64,000 bases of DNA, taken from Aestuariivita sp. (GTDB taxonomy: Bacteria > Pseudomonadota > Alphaproteobacteria > Rhodobacterales > Rhodobacteraceae). Shown here in pieces: positions 38,923 to 48,652 of the stretch (positions are counted from its first letter, which is position 1; each line of letters begins with the position of its first letter). The stretch lies in assembly GCA_026709985.1 (NCBI GenBank), contig JAPORY010000094.1:1-64000 (forward strand), given 5' to 3'. Under the pieces are notes generated by a model. The model saw nothing but the letters and a program-made list of their open reading frames with translations, did no database searches and was not told the origin of the DNA. The position numbers and the translations under genes are program-made.

Positions 38923-38998
38923 TTAACTCGCAAAAGTTAGACTCAATGACACCAAACATTATTGAACAATCGGAACCGACAACCTCGGAAATTTTCGA

Positions 38999-39823
38999 TT
39001 ACATAACCGCCTGCCGAAACATATTGGCGGCAACCAAAATAAGGAAGAATGCAAAAACTCGGCGCAATGGAACTGGATTCATCGCATGCGCCAAACGAAC
39101 GCCATAAGGGGTCGTGACGAATGTCATCGCTACAACAACCGCAAAAGCAGCCAAGTTAACCGCACCGATGTTGAAGGGCGGCCGCCCCGGTTCGTCAATC
39201 GAAATGAACAGAAAACCGATTACCGACGGAACCGAAATAATCACGCCAAAACCAGCCGCCGTCGCAATCGCGCTGTGAATTTTGCGGCCATACAGGGTCA
39301 TTAACGGCACCCCAAAACTACCGCCGCCAATGCCCATCAATACCGAGAGGTAACCGACTGTAGGGGCCAAAACCACGCGCTTGGCACCAGTCGGCATTTG
39401 CGACCCTAGCCGCCATTCAATGCGACCGAACAACATGTAGAGGCCGACGATACCGGCCAAGACTGCAAAGATGGCCTGCAAAAACTCGGATCTGAGGGCC
39501 GCCGCTGTCGCAACCCCCAGAAAGGAACCGAGAGCAATGCCAGGTGCCCAGCTGCGCAAAACCTCCCAGTCGACCGCAGCCCTTTTGCTGTGGCCTAATA
39601 GCGATCGAACGGAGGTCACAATGATTGTAGCGAGTGACGTCGCTAGGCAGATTTGCATGAGTTGTGGGCTATCATACCCCAGATATTGGAATGCAAAGTA
39701 GAATGCTGCCACTAATACGACGCCACCACCCACGCCCAATAATCCCGCTAGAACGCCCGCTAGCGCGCCAATGGCTAACAGAAGCCCCAACATTTGCAAC
39801 ACTAAACCAGTGTCAGGTACCAT
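38999..39823 (-). CDS. TSUP (TauE/SafE) family membrane permease
   Basis: A 274-residue membrane protein of the TSUP family, which moves sulfur-containing anions such as sulfite, sulfoacetate or thiosulfate. The first half carries GVLAGLLGVGGGVVLVAAFY and the second repeat MGIGGGSFGVPLMTLYG, the two glycine-rich family repeats, each followed by membrane helices. The ATG at 39823 is preferred to a TTG nine bases upstream. No sulfur-metabolism gene adjoins it, so the substrate is open. Confidence 0.88.
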   Translation of the reverse strand: MVPDTGLVLQMLGLLLAIGALAGVLAGLLGVGGGVVLVAAFYFAFQYLGYDSPQLMQICLATSLATIIVTSVRSLLGHSKRAAVDWEVLRSWAPGIALGSFLGVATAAALRSEFLQAIFAVLAGIVGLYMLFGRIEWRLGSQMPTGAKRVVLAPTVGYLSVLMGIGGGSFGVPLMTLYGRKIHSAIATAAGFGVIISVPSVIGFLFISIDEPGRPPFNIGAVNLAAFAVVVAMTFVTTPYGVRLAHAMNPVPLRRVFAFFLILVAANMFRQAVM

Positions 39824-40194
39824 GAGAACCAATTTCCATTAGTGCCATATTGATGATTTGGAAGCAGTTCTCATGCATTTTTTTTGCGAACTCCGCAATC
39901 TACTCCATCCGCAAGCAGCTACCCCTGACAGTCAAACGTCCGAAAACTCCCCCAACATTGCTGAGAATTTAACCGAGCGACCTTCGCCAGAAGCCAGAAT
40001 TTGCCTCAATGCGTGACCTCACCTTAAACTGCCGGCAAAAATCAGTCATAGCCACTGTCCAGTCCTTACTGCGAATCCAGTCATCAGCGACTTAGGTCCA
40101 AACTGAACAAATTATTGAACGGATATATCAATAGGGTGCCTTACTCGCTTGAGACTAATTCATCGACACTTATACGCACATTGCGGCAACTTGG
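39824..40194. other. Intergenic region, no gene recognised
   Basis: About 370 bases between the TSUP gene and dusA, both on the minus strand. Nothing protein-like is readable; it should carry the promoter of the TSUP gene. Confidence 0.45.
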
Positions 40195-41211
40195 TTAGAC
40201 CGTATGTCCATTCCGCTCAGCTACGCAAGCCAATGCAGCATCAACTAGTTCCGAACCTGTCTTACCCTGAACAGATTCTTGGTTTAAAGTCTGGCGCCAA
40301 AGTTTTGATCCCGGCAAACCTGAGAACAATCCCATCATGTGTCGCGTTACTTGATTCAGACGCCCGCCAGACTGTAGGTGCGCCTCAATGTACGGCAGCA
40401 TTGCATAACCCACTCTTAAGGGTTCACTGATCCGATCAGTGCCAAAAATCTTCTGATCCAGTTGACCCAGAATTTGCGCGGGCTGATCATACGCAGCGCG
40501 ACCGATCATGACACCGTCAAGCCCTCCATCCAAAAATTCCTTCGTTTGTGTCAGAGAATTAATCCCGCCGTTGATTGAAATATGCTTCTCCGAAAAGCGA
40601 TTTTTCATTTCGTAGATCAACGGGTAGTCAAGCGGTGGAATTTCCCGATTTTTCTTCGGGCTAAGGCCACTTAGTACCGCCTTACGCGCATGAATTATCA
40701 CCCGCTTGCAACCAGCGGAAAAAACAGTCGCCAAAAACCGCGGCAGAATTTCTTCCGGCCGTTGTTCATCTACCCCAATGCGACACTTTACAGTGATATT
40801 GACAGTGACCCGATTACACATTGCTTCGAGGCAGTGTGCTAAATGCTTAGGGGTCTTCATCAAGATTGCACCTATACCGCCCGATTGTACTCGATCAGAT
40901 GGACAACCGACATTGAGATTGATTTCATCATAGCCAGCATTAGCACCTAATTGTGCGGCATCCGCAAGCTCTCTCGGATCAGACCCACCCAATTGGAGTG
41001 CTACGGCGTGCTCAGCTTCGTTAAATTCCAACAAATGATGGGCACAACCGCGAACGAGAGCAGCACTCGTAATCATTTCAGTGTATAGAAGGACCCGACT
41101 TGAAAGCAGTCGATGGAAGTAGCGACAATGACGATCTGTCCGCCCCATCATCGGTGCGACGGCAATGACCCTCTCCGAATTGCTCTCGCGATCAGCAACA
41201 CGTTCCGACAT
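40195..41211 (-). CDS. dusA: tRNA-dihydrouridine(20/20a) synthase DusA
   Basis: A 338-residue FMN enzyme that reduces uridine to dihydrouridine in the tRNA D-loop. APMMGRTDRHCRYFHRLLS and LLYTEMI open the barrel, NLNVGCPSDRVQSGGIGAIL carries the catalytic cysteine, VKCRIGVDE and VIIHARKAVLSGLSPKKNRE are the DusA-specific blocks, and INGGI with DGVMIGRAAYDQP bind the FMN phosphate. The ATG begins a short polar leader before the first strand. Confidence 0.95.
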   Translation of the reverse strand: MSERVADRESNSERVIAVAPMMGRTDRHCRYFHRLLSSRVLLYTEMITSAALVRGCAHHLLEFNEAEHAVALQLGGSDPRELADAAQLGANAGYDEINLNVGCPSDRVQSGGIGAILMKTPKHLAHCLEAMCNRVTVNITVKCRIGVDEQRPEEILPRFLATVFSAGCKRVIIHARKAVLSGLSPKKNREIPPLDYPLIYEMKNRFSEKHISINGGINSLTQTKEFLDGGLDGVMIGRAAYDQPAQILGQLDQKIFGTDRISEPLRVGYAMLPYIEAHLQSGGRLNQVTRHMMGLFSGLPGSKLWRQTLNQESVQGKTGSELVDAALACVAERNGHTV

Positions 41212-41803
41212 TACAAATTACGTTCCAAGAGAAGTCCACGGTTAAGGCGCTTTCGATAGCAATGCGTTCAAAGCGCTGCAAATTGCCACTTATTACTTGA
41301 ACATAGTTCTGCGACAAGCGTTCAAACAAGCAGCGAACGTCTATGCCAGCCATCGCATGTACTGATCACCGATAGAAAACTGCCTTCAAGGACAAAAGGC
41401 GCTGTTCGGTGCTCGTTTAACAATGCCATAAGATTGAATGGCCGAGAATGAGTGCGAGCCGCTGCCGCGAAGGGAAAATTGACGGTCTGCCTATGATCAC
41501 TGGATGGATAACGTCGACTATCAAGAGACCACAGTCAGAAAGCTGAAACGCCTATTAAATGATAACGCAAGCTATCGTTCGTTACGTCACCAAACGCCAC
41601 TGTTAGACTTTGCAGTGGCAATCGCTAGGCAAAATTTCTAGAGCCCAATTTCCATATCGCACTCAAGACGCTGATCTTTCACTTAGTCAGGAATCATCGG
41701 ACTTGCTCTTCACTATGCTGCTTCGGCTTTTTTTCGAATGACTAAGCAAAGCAACGGCCACTGAACTCAACTGGGCGCTCGCAATCTGATGAAAGCCCTG
41801 AAG
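41212..41803. other. Intergenic region upstream of dusA, no gene recognised
   Basis: About 590 bases between the dusA start and the 3' end of tRNA-Asp. One plus-strand frame near 41490-41640 reads WMDNVDYQETTVRKLKRLLN and on to a stop, which looks faintly protein-like, but I cannot match it. Possibly a decayed gene. Confidence 0.35.
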
Positions 41804-41880
41804 TGGCGCGGTTGACGGGACTCGAACCCGCGACCCCCGGCGTGACAGGCCGGTACTCTAACCAACTGAGCTACAACCGC
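41804..41880 (-). tRNA. tRNA-Asp (anticodon GTC)
   Basis: A 77-base aspartate tRNA: acceptor GCGGTTG with CAACCGC, D-arm GCTCAGTTGGTTAGAGT, anticodon loop CTGTCAC between CCGGC and GCCGG, T-arm with GGTTCGAGTCC, and an encoded CCA end. It lies 254 bases downstream of tRNA-Val on the same strand. Confidence 0.97.
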
Positions 41881-42133
41881 AATGGATAATCAATAACCGC
41901 CAACCTTAATCGCGTCAACGAAAAAGATGTCTCAACTTCTCTTCCGCAACTGCAAAAATCAAGCCTGTTCCGCAATCGAATTACTGGGTTTCCATAGCTG
42001 AATCCAAACATAAACTCACGACCCGATACAAATCAGATCATGAATTCATCATCGCCAATGCCCATAATTTGGACAGCGCACGACAACCGTTTTCTAAATT
42101 CACAAACCCATTATTCGATTTCTTGGAAGATTA

Positions 42134-42209
42134 TGGTGGGTCGTGAGAGATTCGAACTCCCGGCATCTTCGGTGTAAACGAAGCGCTCTACCAGCTGAGC
42201 TAACGACCC
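42134..42209 (-). tRNA. tRNA-Val (anticodon TAC)
   Basis: A 76-base valine tRNA: acceptor GGGTCGT with ACGACCC, anticodon loop TTTACAC between CTTCG and CGAAG, T-arm with AGTTCGAATCT, and an encoded CCA end. It lies 158 bases after lon on the same strand. In many alphaproteobacteria a gene for the DNA-binding protein HU sits between lon and this tRNA; here there is none. Confidence 0.97.
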
Positions 42210-42367
42210 CCGTTTCAGAGTAAATGTATCTTCATGGTTTAGCAAGAGCGCACAGAAACTGGGGGAAGACCACACAACGTTCCGGCAAAAGAAAACCGAC
42301 CAAGTTCGGGGATGTCGCGATAGAATAGCACTTTAGCCACGGTATAACTTGTCATCAAGATTGTAAG

Positions 42368-44788
42368 TTAATGGGCCGTCGCACCAGTCCCACCACCTAC
42401 ACTAGCCGAGGCCGCCGCCGCTGCTGCTGCCTCTTCAGTTAGTTCAGTTTCCGCAAGTGGTTCAGGCGTCCGCACTAGCGCCAACTTTAATACTTCGGAA
42501 GCACTACCGACGGTCACAATTTCAAGCCCGTCTTTAACATTGGACGGAATCTCCGACAAATCCTTAGCGTTTTCTTCTGGGATCAATACCGTACGAATAC
42601 CGCCTCTCAATGCTGCGAGCAGCTTTTCTTTGAGCCCGCCGATCTGCATCGCGTTACCCCGTAGCGAAATTTCGCCAGTCATTGCGATATCTCTCCGCAC
42701 CGGAATTCCAGTCAGCACCGAGACGATCGAGGTGACCATCGCCAAGCCCGCAGAAGGACCATCTTTCGGAGTAGCCCCATCGGGCACATGAACGTGGATG
42801 TCAGCCGCACTAAATTCCGCCGACTTGATACCAATCTCGTGCCCAATTGAACGGACGTAACTCGACGAGGCAGTAATCGACTCTTTCATGACTTCACCAA
42901 GCTTTCCCGTTGTCGTCATGCGGCCTTTTCCCGGTAATTTCAACGCCTCAATCGATAGCAGATCGCCACCCGATGACGTGTAGGCCAAACCACACACAAC
43001 ACCTACTTGGTCTTCGAGTTCCGCTAAACCAAATCGGAACTTCGGAACCCCTAAGAAATCTTCTAGGTTGTCGTTCAAAACTTGAACCTCGGCTGCCTCT
43101 TTCTTGACGATTCTGGTCAAGGTCTTGCGTGCCGTCTTTGCAATTTCCCGCTCTAAATTTCGGACACCTGCTTCACGGGTATAGCGCCGGATAATTTGAT
43201 TAAGCGCATCATCAGAAAGAGTATACTCGTTCTCACGCAGTCCATGGTTCTTAATTTGCTTCGGCACCAAATGCTGCTTGGCGATTTCACGCTTCTCATC
43301 TTCAGTGTAGCCAGACAGAGGGATGGTTTCCATTCGATCAAGAAGCGGTGCGGGAATCGCATACGAGTTTGATGTTGTCAGAAACATCACGTTCGATAAA
43401 TCGTATTCAACCTCAAGATAGTGGTCGATAAAGGTTCCATTCTGCTCTGGGTCTAGTACTTCAAGCATTGCCGAGGCCGGATCACCACGAAAATCGTGGC
43501 CCATTTTGTCAACCTCATCAAGTAACATTAAGGGGTTAGTCGTTTTCGCCTTCTTCATCCCCTGAATGATCTTCCCCGGCATTGAACCAATATAGGTTCT
43601 TCGATGCCCACGAATTTCGCTTTCGTCCCGTATGCCGCCTAAACTAATGCGGATGAACTCTCTTCCGGTTGCTCTAGCAACGGACTTGCCGAGTGAAGTC
43701 TTACCTACTCCTGGCGGGCCTACCAAGCACAATATGGGACCCTTTAATTTCTTCCGGCGCTGCTGTACGGCAAGATACTCGACAATACGCTCCTTGATCT
43801 TTTCTAACCCGTAGTGATCAGAATCAAGAACCGATTGTGCTCGAATTAAATCTTTCTTGACCCGTGACCGAACTCCCCAAGGCACTGATAGAAGCCAATC
43901 CAAATAATTGCGAATGACGGTGGCCTCTGCCGACATAGGCCCCATATTTTTGAATTTCTTAAGTTCGGCAAGCGCCTTCTCTCTCGCCTCCTTACTCAAT
44001 TTTGTTTTTGCAATTCTTTCTTCCAGTTCTTGAATCTCACTCGATCCATCCTCCTCATCCGATAATTCGCGTTGGATCGCTTTCATCTGCTCATTGAGAT
44101 AATACTCGCGCTGGGTCTTCTCCATTTGGGACTTGACCCGCGTTTTGATTTTCTTCTCAACCTTGAGAACCGACATCTCGCTCTGCATAAATTCGTAGAC
44201 TTTTTCGAGTCGATCACTAACCGTTAGTGTTTCTAAGAGCTCTTGTTTCTTAGCGAGTTCAATACCAAGATACCCTGCAATTAAATCGGCAAGTTTGCCT
44301 GGGTCTGTTGTTTCAGCGACAGCCGTCAGTGCTTCCTCAGAAATACTGCGACGCTCCTTTGCATAGCGCTCAAAGTCATTGTTTACTGTGCGCACAAGAG
44401 CCTCAATGACCGCTTCATCACCTTGCGTCTCAGTGAGCATTTCGGCCGCAGCCTCAAAGAATTTCTTTTCCTTAATAAACTCGTGAATCTTGATGCGGCT
44501 CACACCTTCGACGAGTACCTTGACGGTATCATCAGGAAGTTTGAGCAGTTGCAAAACTGTAGCAACGACTCCGACATCATAAATCTCATCTGTACTGGGA
44601 TCATCCACCGCGGGGTTCTTTTGACTCGCTAGCAAAATCTTTTGATTATCCACCATGACGGCTTCAAGTGCTCTGACCGACTTCGGCCGACCAACGAATA
44701 ACGGCACGATCATTTGTGGAAATACCACGATGTCGCGTAATGGCAGTACGGGGAAAATCAAATTATTTGCTTTTTGGTCGTCGCTCAT
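42368..44788 (-). CDS. lon: ATP-dependent protease Lon
   Basis: An 806-residue protease that unfolds and degrades damaged and regulatory proteins. The N-terminal substrate-recognition domain starts FPVLPLRDIVVFPQMIVPLF, the AAA+ module has GPPGVGKTSLGKSVA and MLLDEVDKMG, and the protease domain carries the catalytic serine in DGPSAGLAM with the lysine in GGLKEKLLAA. The extreme C-terminus adds an alanine-rich tail (EEAAAAAAASASVGGGTG). A good heat-shock promoter match lies 64-93 bases before the start. Confidence 0.97.
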   Translation of the reverse strand: MSDDQKANNLIFPVLPLRDIVVFPQMIVPLFVGRPKSVRALEAVMVDNQKILLASQKNPAVDDPSTDEIYDVGVVATVLQLLKLPDDTVKVLVEGVSRIKIHEFIKEKKFFEAAAEMLTETQGDEAVIEALVRTVNNDFERYAKERRSISEEALTAVAETTDPGKLADLIAGYLGIELAKKQELLETLTVSDRLEKVYEFMQSEMSVLKVEKKIKTRVKSQMEKTQREYYLNEQMKAIQRELSDEEDGSSEIQELEERIAKTKLSKEAREKALAELKKFKNMGPMSAEATVIRNYLDWLLSVPWGVRSRVKKDLIRAQSVLDSDHYGLEKIKERIVEYLAVQQRRKKLKGPILCLVGPPGVGKTSLGKSVARATGREFIRISLGGIRDESEIRGHRRTYIGSMPGKIIQGMKKAKTTNPLMLLDEVDKMGHDFRGDPASAMLEVLDPEQNGTFIDHYLEVEYDLSNVMFLTTSNSYAIPAPLLDRMETIPLSGYTEDEKREIAKQHLVPKQIKNHGLRENEYTLSDDALNQIIRRYTREAGVRNLEREIAKTARKTLTRIVKKEAAEVQVLNDNLEDFLGVPKFRFGLAELEDQVGVVCGLAYTSSGGDLLSIEALKLPGKGRMTTTGKLGEVMKESITASSSYVRSIGHEIGIKSAEFSAADIHVHVPDGATPKDGPSAGLAMVTSIVSVLTGIPVRRDIAMTGEISLRGNAMQIGGLKEKLLAALRGGIRTVLIPEENAKDLSEIPSNVKDGLEIVTVGSASEVLKLALVRTPEPLAETELTEEAAAAAAASASVGGGTGATAH

Positions 44789-44851
44789 GTTTGATCCTTA
44801 GTTTCCTCGGTAGATTTTCGGAATAGCGTTTCAGCACTTTCCTGCTTGTAT

Positions 44852-44881
44852 TAATTGGTGTCAATTCTGACAATATTCAAG
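44852..44881 (-). promoter_or_regulatory. Sigma-32-type heat-shock promoter of lon
   Basis: On the minus strand, CTTGAAT (44881-44875) and CACCAATTA (44860-44852) are separated by 14 bases. The proteobacterial RpoH consensus is CTTGAAA, a spacer of about 11-15, then CCCCATNTA, so the match is close in both boxes. It lies 63 bases upstream of the lon ATG. lon is a known member of the RpoH regulon, which supports the reading. Confidence 0.6.
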
Positions 44882-45211
44882 CAGACCGAAAGTAAACATT
44901 AAATCCGTATTTGACCATCAATTTGTTATTCCCTACCTTTAAGTCAGCAGTACTCGAAGCACGGTGTGTTATGGCAACACCGTGAATTATGTGTGGTCAC
45001 AATCCTCAAAGTCCCGCGAATCTCCTGAAGATCCGGCGTAAAGGGGCACCCTAACCGCCAAGCCAAAATAGTTAACGAACACAGGACGCTTTCAGGGGCG
45101 CTGCTAGGATAATGAAGAAATTCCGTGATGGGTTGAAACAATCCATGCCCTTAAAATTTTCGGCAAAATATACGCAGATCGTCATTCTCCGCAAATGTCA
45201 TCCTGCGATCA
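44882..45211. other. Intergenic region between lon and tgt, no gene recognised
   Basis: About 330 bases between two minus-strand genes, upstream of the lon promoter. Small frames here have no recognisable similarity, and no hairpin with a T-run was found after tgt. Confidence 0.45.
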
Positions 45212-46342
45212 TCAATGAATTGGTTCAATGTCACCATAACCACGCGTTTCAAGAAATTGAGCCTGCCACTCGCCAAAGGATCCGGACTGAATTGCAGATC
45301 GCATTGCTGACATCATTTGTTGATAGAAGCAGAGATTATGCCACGACAGCAGAATTGACGAGATAATTTCGTGAGTTCGAAAGAGATGATGAAGATAAGC
45401 GCGCGAGTAACTTCTGCAGGCGGGGCATGGACAAGTTTCATCAATTGGTCGAGGATCATCTTGATGCCGCGCATTCTTAATATTTATCTCACCCCGCCAA
45501 GTGAAAATCTGTCCAGTGCGGCCAGATCGCGTCGGCAAGACACAATCCATCATGTCAATGCCACGAGCTACGGCACCAACGACATCCTCTGGCTTGCCTA
45601 CTCCCATAAGGTATCGCGGACGATCCGAGGGCAACTGGTCACACGCATAATCAAGGCAACGGAACATTGCCTCTTGACCTTCACCAACCGCTAATCCGCC
45701 GATAGCGTAGCCGTCAAATCCAATTTCTCGCAAGCGCTCACTACTTTCGGCGCGAAATTCTTCGACTAAACCGCCCTGCTGAATCCCAAATAGTGATTGC
45801 CCACTCCTGCCATCAAAGGCTTCTTTTGATCGCCTTGCCCATCGCATTGAGCGTAGCATACTCATTGAGACTTGCTTTTTCGTCGCTGGCAACGCCAAGC
45901 ATTCGTCGAAACACATTACGATATCACTCCCCAGCAAATGCTGGATTTCGATAGAGCGCTCTGGAGTCAATTCATGCTTTGAACCATCTACGTGGCTTTT
46001 GAAGACAGCCCCCGCCTCGCTTATCCGACGTGAACCAGCAAGGCTCATTACTTGAAAGCCACCCGAGTCCGTCAAAATAGGACCGTTCCAATTCATGAAC
46101 CGATGCAATCCCCCCAGTCGACTGATGCGCTCCGCACTGGGCCGCAACATCAAGTGATAGGTGTTTCCAAGTAATATATCCGCGCCGGTACTGCGTACAT
46201 TTTCTGGCAACATTGCCTTCACTGTAGCGCCGGTGCCGACTGGCATAAACGCTGGTGTTCGGATTGTACCCCTGTTGACTTTGAGTTGACCAACGCGCGC
46301 CAAACCATCTGTTGCAGCGATCTCAAAAGACATAGTGGACAT
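45212..46342 (-). CDS. tgt: tRNA-guanine transglycosylase
   Basis: A 376-residue enzyme that exchanges guanine-34 for the queuine precursor preQ1 in tRNAs with GUN anticodons, such as the tRNA-Asp in this window. [38 protein letters not shown] (nucleophilic aspartate region), [12 protein letters not shown] and [16 protein letters not shown] are all present. The zinc site is CPCPACRSY with a later histidine. Start at the first ATG of MSTMSFEI; the second, nine bases further, is also possible. Confidence 0.95.
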   Translation of the reverse strand: MSTMSFEIAATDGLARVGQLKVNRGTIRTPAFMPVGTGATVKAMLPENVRSTGADILLGNTYHLMLRPSAERISRLGGLHRFMNWNGPILTDSGGFQVMSLAGSRRISEAGAVFKSHVDGSKHELTPERSIEIQHLLGSDIVMCFDECLALPATKKQVSMSMLRSMRWARRSKEAFDGRSGQSLFGIQQGGLVEEFRAESSERLREIGFDGYAIGGLAVGEGQEAMFRCLDYACDQLPSDRPRYLMGVGKPEDVVGAVARGIDMMDCVLPTRSGRTGQIFTWRGEINIKNARHQDDPRPIDETCPCPACRSYSRAYLHHLFRTHEIISSILLSWHNLCFYQQMMSAMRSAIQSGSFGEWQAQFLETRGYGDIEPIH

Positions 46343-46565
46343 ATTCGGTCTTCGTCACTCGCAACCGCAGGGGAAATAAAAGCCGCTAAAGCAATGAGTT
46401 TTCATCTAATCCGACGGGCCCTCAATAGCACCGTTTGCAAGACCAACATCGTATGATTCTCACTTGCGTCACTTGGGTAACTGTTCAACGTTAGAGAAAG
46501 TCAAACCGCTTTACGAGAGAACATTTATTTCCTATATTAATAGTCAGGAAAGTTATGGGGAAACT

Positions 46566-46928
46566 ATGGATCAAACGCCAGAACATCTTGAAGGTGCGCC
46601 ACTGATCGTACCGTCCTCTACGGATCATCCGCTCTATGATTCGATTGTTGACGCGTGTCGCACAGTTTATGATCCTGAAATTCCAGTAAATATATATGAA
46701 CTGGGGCTGATTTATACCATTGAAATTAGTGCGGACAGCGAAGTTCGTATCATAATGACCCTAACCGCTCCAGGGTGTCCAGTAGCAGGCGAGATGCCAG
46801 GATGGGTTGCCGACGCGGTTGAGGCTTTGCCCGGCATAAAGCAAGTCGACGTTGAGATGACTTGGGAACCGCCGTGGGGGATGCAAATGATGTCTGACGA
46901 AGCTCGGTTAGAACTTGGCTTTATGTAG
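46566..46928 (+). CDS. sufT: Fe-S cluster assembly protein SufT (DUF59/MIP18 family)
   Basis: A 120-residue MIP18-family protein that assists maturation of Fe-S proteins. The core reads TVYDPEIPVNIYELGLIYTI, MTLTAPGCPVAGEMPGWV (conserved cysteine) and VEMTWEPPWG. I start at the ATG at 46566 behind GGGGA, because residues further upstream are not conserved. In many alphaproteobacteria this gene lies in the suf operon, next to an A-type carrier; here the carrier follows after 269 bases, but sufBCDS are not in the window. Confidence 0.88.
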   Translation: MDQTPEHLEGAPLIVPSSTDHPLYDSIVDACRTVYDPEIPVNIYELGLIYTIEISADSEVRIIMTLTAPGCPVAGEMPGWVADAVEALPGIKQVDVEMTWEPPWGMQMMSDEARLELGFM

Positions 46929-47197
46929 ATGATATTCAATAGGCTTTTGAGCCGTCGCTCCAACTCGAATGGTTCGCTTACAACAACAAACAGCAATTCT
47001 CTTGCTTGATTTTCTACGTAACCATGAGCGAACCATGTTGTCATTGCAATCATCTTCTTAACATCGCTGTTAAGTCGACAACCAGAGGCCGAATGTTGTT
47101 TGGATGAATTGCAGCCGCTGATCCACCAAATTGAGACGGACGTCGTTAAATTAGTTGTAAGATGGTCGCATCGACTTAAGGGATAAGGACTTATCAA

Positions 47198-47590
47198 ATG
47201 TTTGGTATACCAGGAAAGCCGCCAATTACGATGACAGATAGAGCTGTGGCCCAAATCATCAAGTTGATGAAGAAAGAGGGACACTTTGGGTTGAGAATCG
47301 GCGTTAAGAAAGGTGGGTGTGCTGGTATGGAGTATACCATGGAGTATGTCGATTCCGCAGAACCGAACGATGAGGTGGTCGAGCGTAACGGCGCACGAAT
47401 CTTGATTGCACCTCTCGCCCAGATGTTCTTGTTTGGTACTGAGATAGATTATGAAATAGACATTTTGGAAAGCGGATTTCGCTTCAAAAACCCGAATGTC
47501 ACCGATTCCTGTGGTTGCGGCGAATCAATTAAATTCAAGAGTGTCGAAGAATTATCAGCAGAGGCGCAAGAGTCTGAGGCACAAATGTAG
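47198..47590 (+). CDS. sufA: A-type Fe-S carrier protein (SufA/IscA/ErpA family)
   Basis: A 130-residue A-type carrier that passes Fe-S clusters to target enzymes. The three cluster cysteines are in KKGGCAGMEYTMEYV and DSCGCGES. TDRAVAQIIKLMKKEGHFGL is the usual N-terminal helix region. Position after sufT supports SufA. An open frame on the opposite strand across 46712-47284 is a shadow and not a gene. Confidence 0.9.
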   Translation: MFGIPGKPPITMTDRAVAQIIKLMKKEGHFGLRIGVKKGGCAGMEYTMEYVDSAEPNDEVVERNGARILIAPLAQMFLFGTEIDYEIDILESGFRFKNPNVTDSCGCGESIKFKSVEELSAEAQESEAQM

Positions 47591-47827
47591 GATTAGATTT
47601 TGATTGAAGTCACTCACTTCTAAGTTTGCATCATTCTAGTTAAGAACAAACGTGGAATTTCGGCAGCCTCCTCCTCTAAAGCGAGAGCCGTTGTCTTGAG
47701 GGAAGATAAATTATCTCGACTCTATTCCACCGCAAACCTCATCGCACTCTTGACCGAATCAATGACGTCCGAATGAAACATCTCTACTCGTTAGTATTGT
47801 TCGTGATCCAATAAAACCTCGCAGGAG

Positions 47828-48586
47828 ATGAATGACTTGGTAAAGCTGGTGGTTGGAAACTGGAAAATGAACGGCGTTTCGGCGCAACTAGCAGAATTAG
47901 AAAAACTCGTAGCGCTCTTTCCCCGACCGCAAACAGATATTGTGATTTGTCCGCCAGCCACACTAATGATGGCAGCAATAAAGATCGTTGACGTTGGCCC
48001 CATAATGATCGGGGGACAAGATTGCCACGTCGAACCCTCTGGCGCCCATACTGGCGACATATCCGCCTTGATGATCAAGGATGCGGGCGGCAAATTTGTC
48101 ATCGTCGGTCACTCCGAGCGCAGAGAAAACCACAACGAAGACTCCCACACTGTGTGTGCGAAATCAATCGCAGCACTTAAGGCAAATCTTAAGGTCATTG
48201 TCTGTGTCGGCGAGACTTCACACAACGTTCCCGTTGAAAATGCCTTCGCTGATATCAAGACGCTGCTTGATCAATCAATCCCTGATCGTGTGATGCCTCA
48301 AAACCTGTCGATTGCTTATGAACCAGTATGGGCAATTGGGACGGGAAAAACGCCAACCATTGAAGACATCGCAAAAATGCATTCTCGAATTAGAAGATAT
48401 TTAGGAGAGCGGTTTCGTACAGATACCGCAAATCTCTTCCGGATCCTTTATGGCGGATCTGTAAACCCGAAAAACGCTGCTGCTATCCTAAACACAAGAG
48501 ATGTCGACGGCGTACTCGTTGGCGGCGCGAGCTTGAAATCTGATACATTTTCCGAAATCATCAAGGCCGCCGAAGGCATCCACTGA
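47828..48586 (+). CDS. tpiA: Triosephosphate isomerase
   Basis: A 252-residue glycolytic enzyme that interconverts dihydroxyacetone phosphate and glyceraldehyde 3-phosphate. GNWKMNG carries the catalytic Asn and Lys, VGHSERRE the catalytic His, AYEPVWAIGTGKTP the catalytic Glu and flexible loop 6, and YGGSVNPKNA the phosphate loop. It is convergent with the second TRAP operon. In other alphaproteobacteria tpiA often sits beside the PpiD gene and trpE; here it is 25 kb away. Confidence 0.97.
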   Translation: MNDLVKLVVGNWKMNGVSAQLAELEKLVALFPRPQTDIVICPPATLMMAAIKIVDVGPIMIGGQDCHVEPSGAHTGDISALMIKDAGGKFVIVGHSERRENHNEDSHTVCAKSIAALKANLKVIVCVGETSHNVPVENAFADIKTLLDQSIPDRVMPQNLSIAYEPVWAIGTGKTPTIEDIAKMHSRIRRYLGERFRTDTANLFRILYGGSVNPKNAAAILNTRDVDGVLVGGASLKSDTFSEIIKAAEGIH

Positions 48587-48652
48587 CAACAAAACTATCG
48601 GCCGGCAACTCGACCTACCAAGTGCGAGAACCGCAAGTCAACGGGGCATCAT

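Noticed and set aside
46712..47284. A 190-codon open frame on the minus strand across sufT and sufA
   Set aside because: It lies opposite two well-supported genes, has no recognisable similarity and an unlikely composition; it is a shadow frame.
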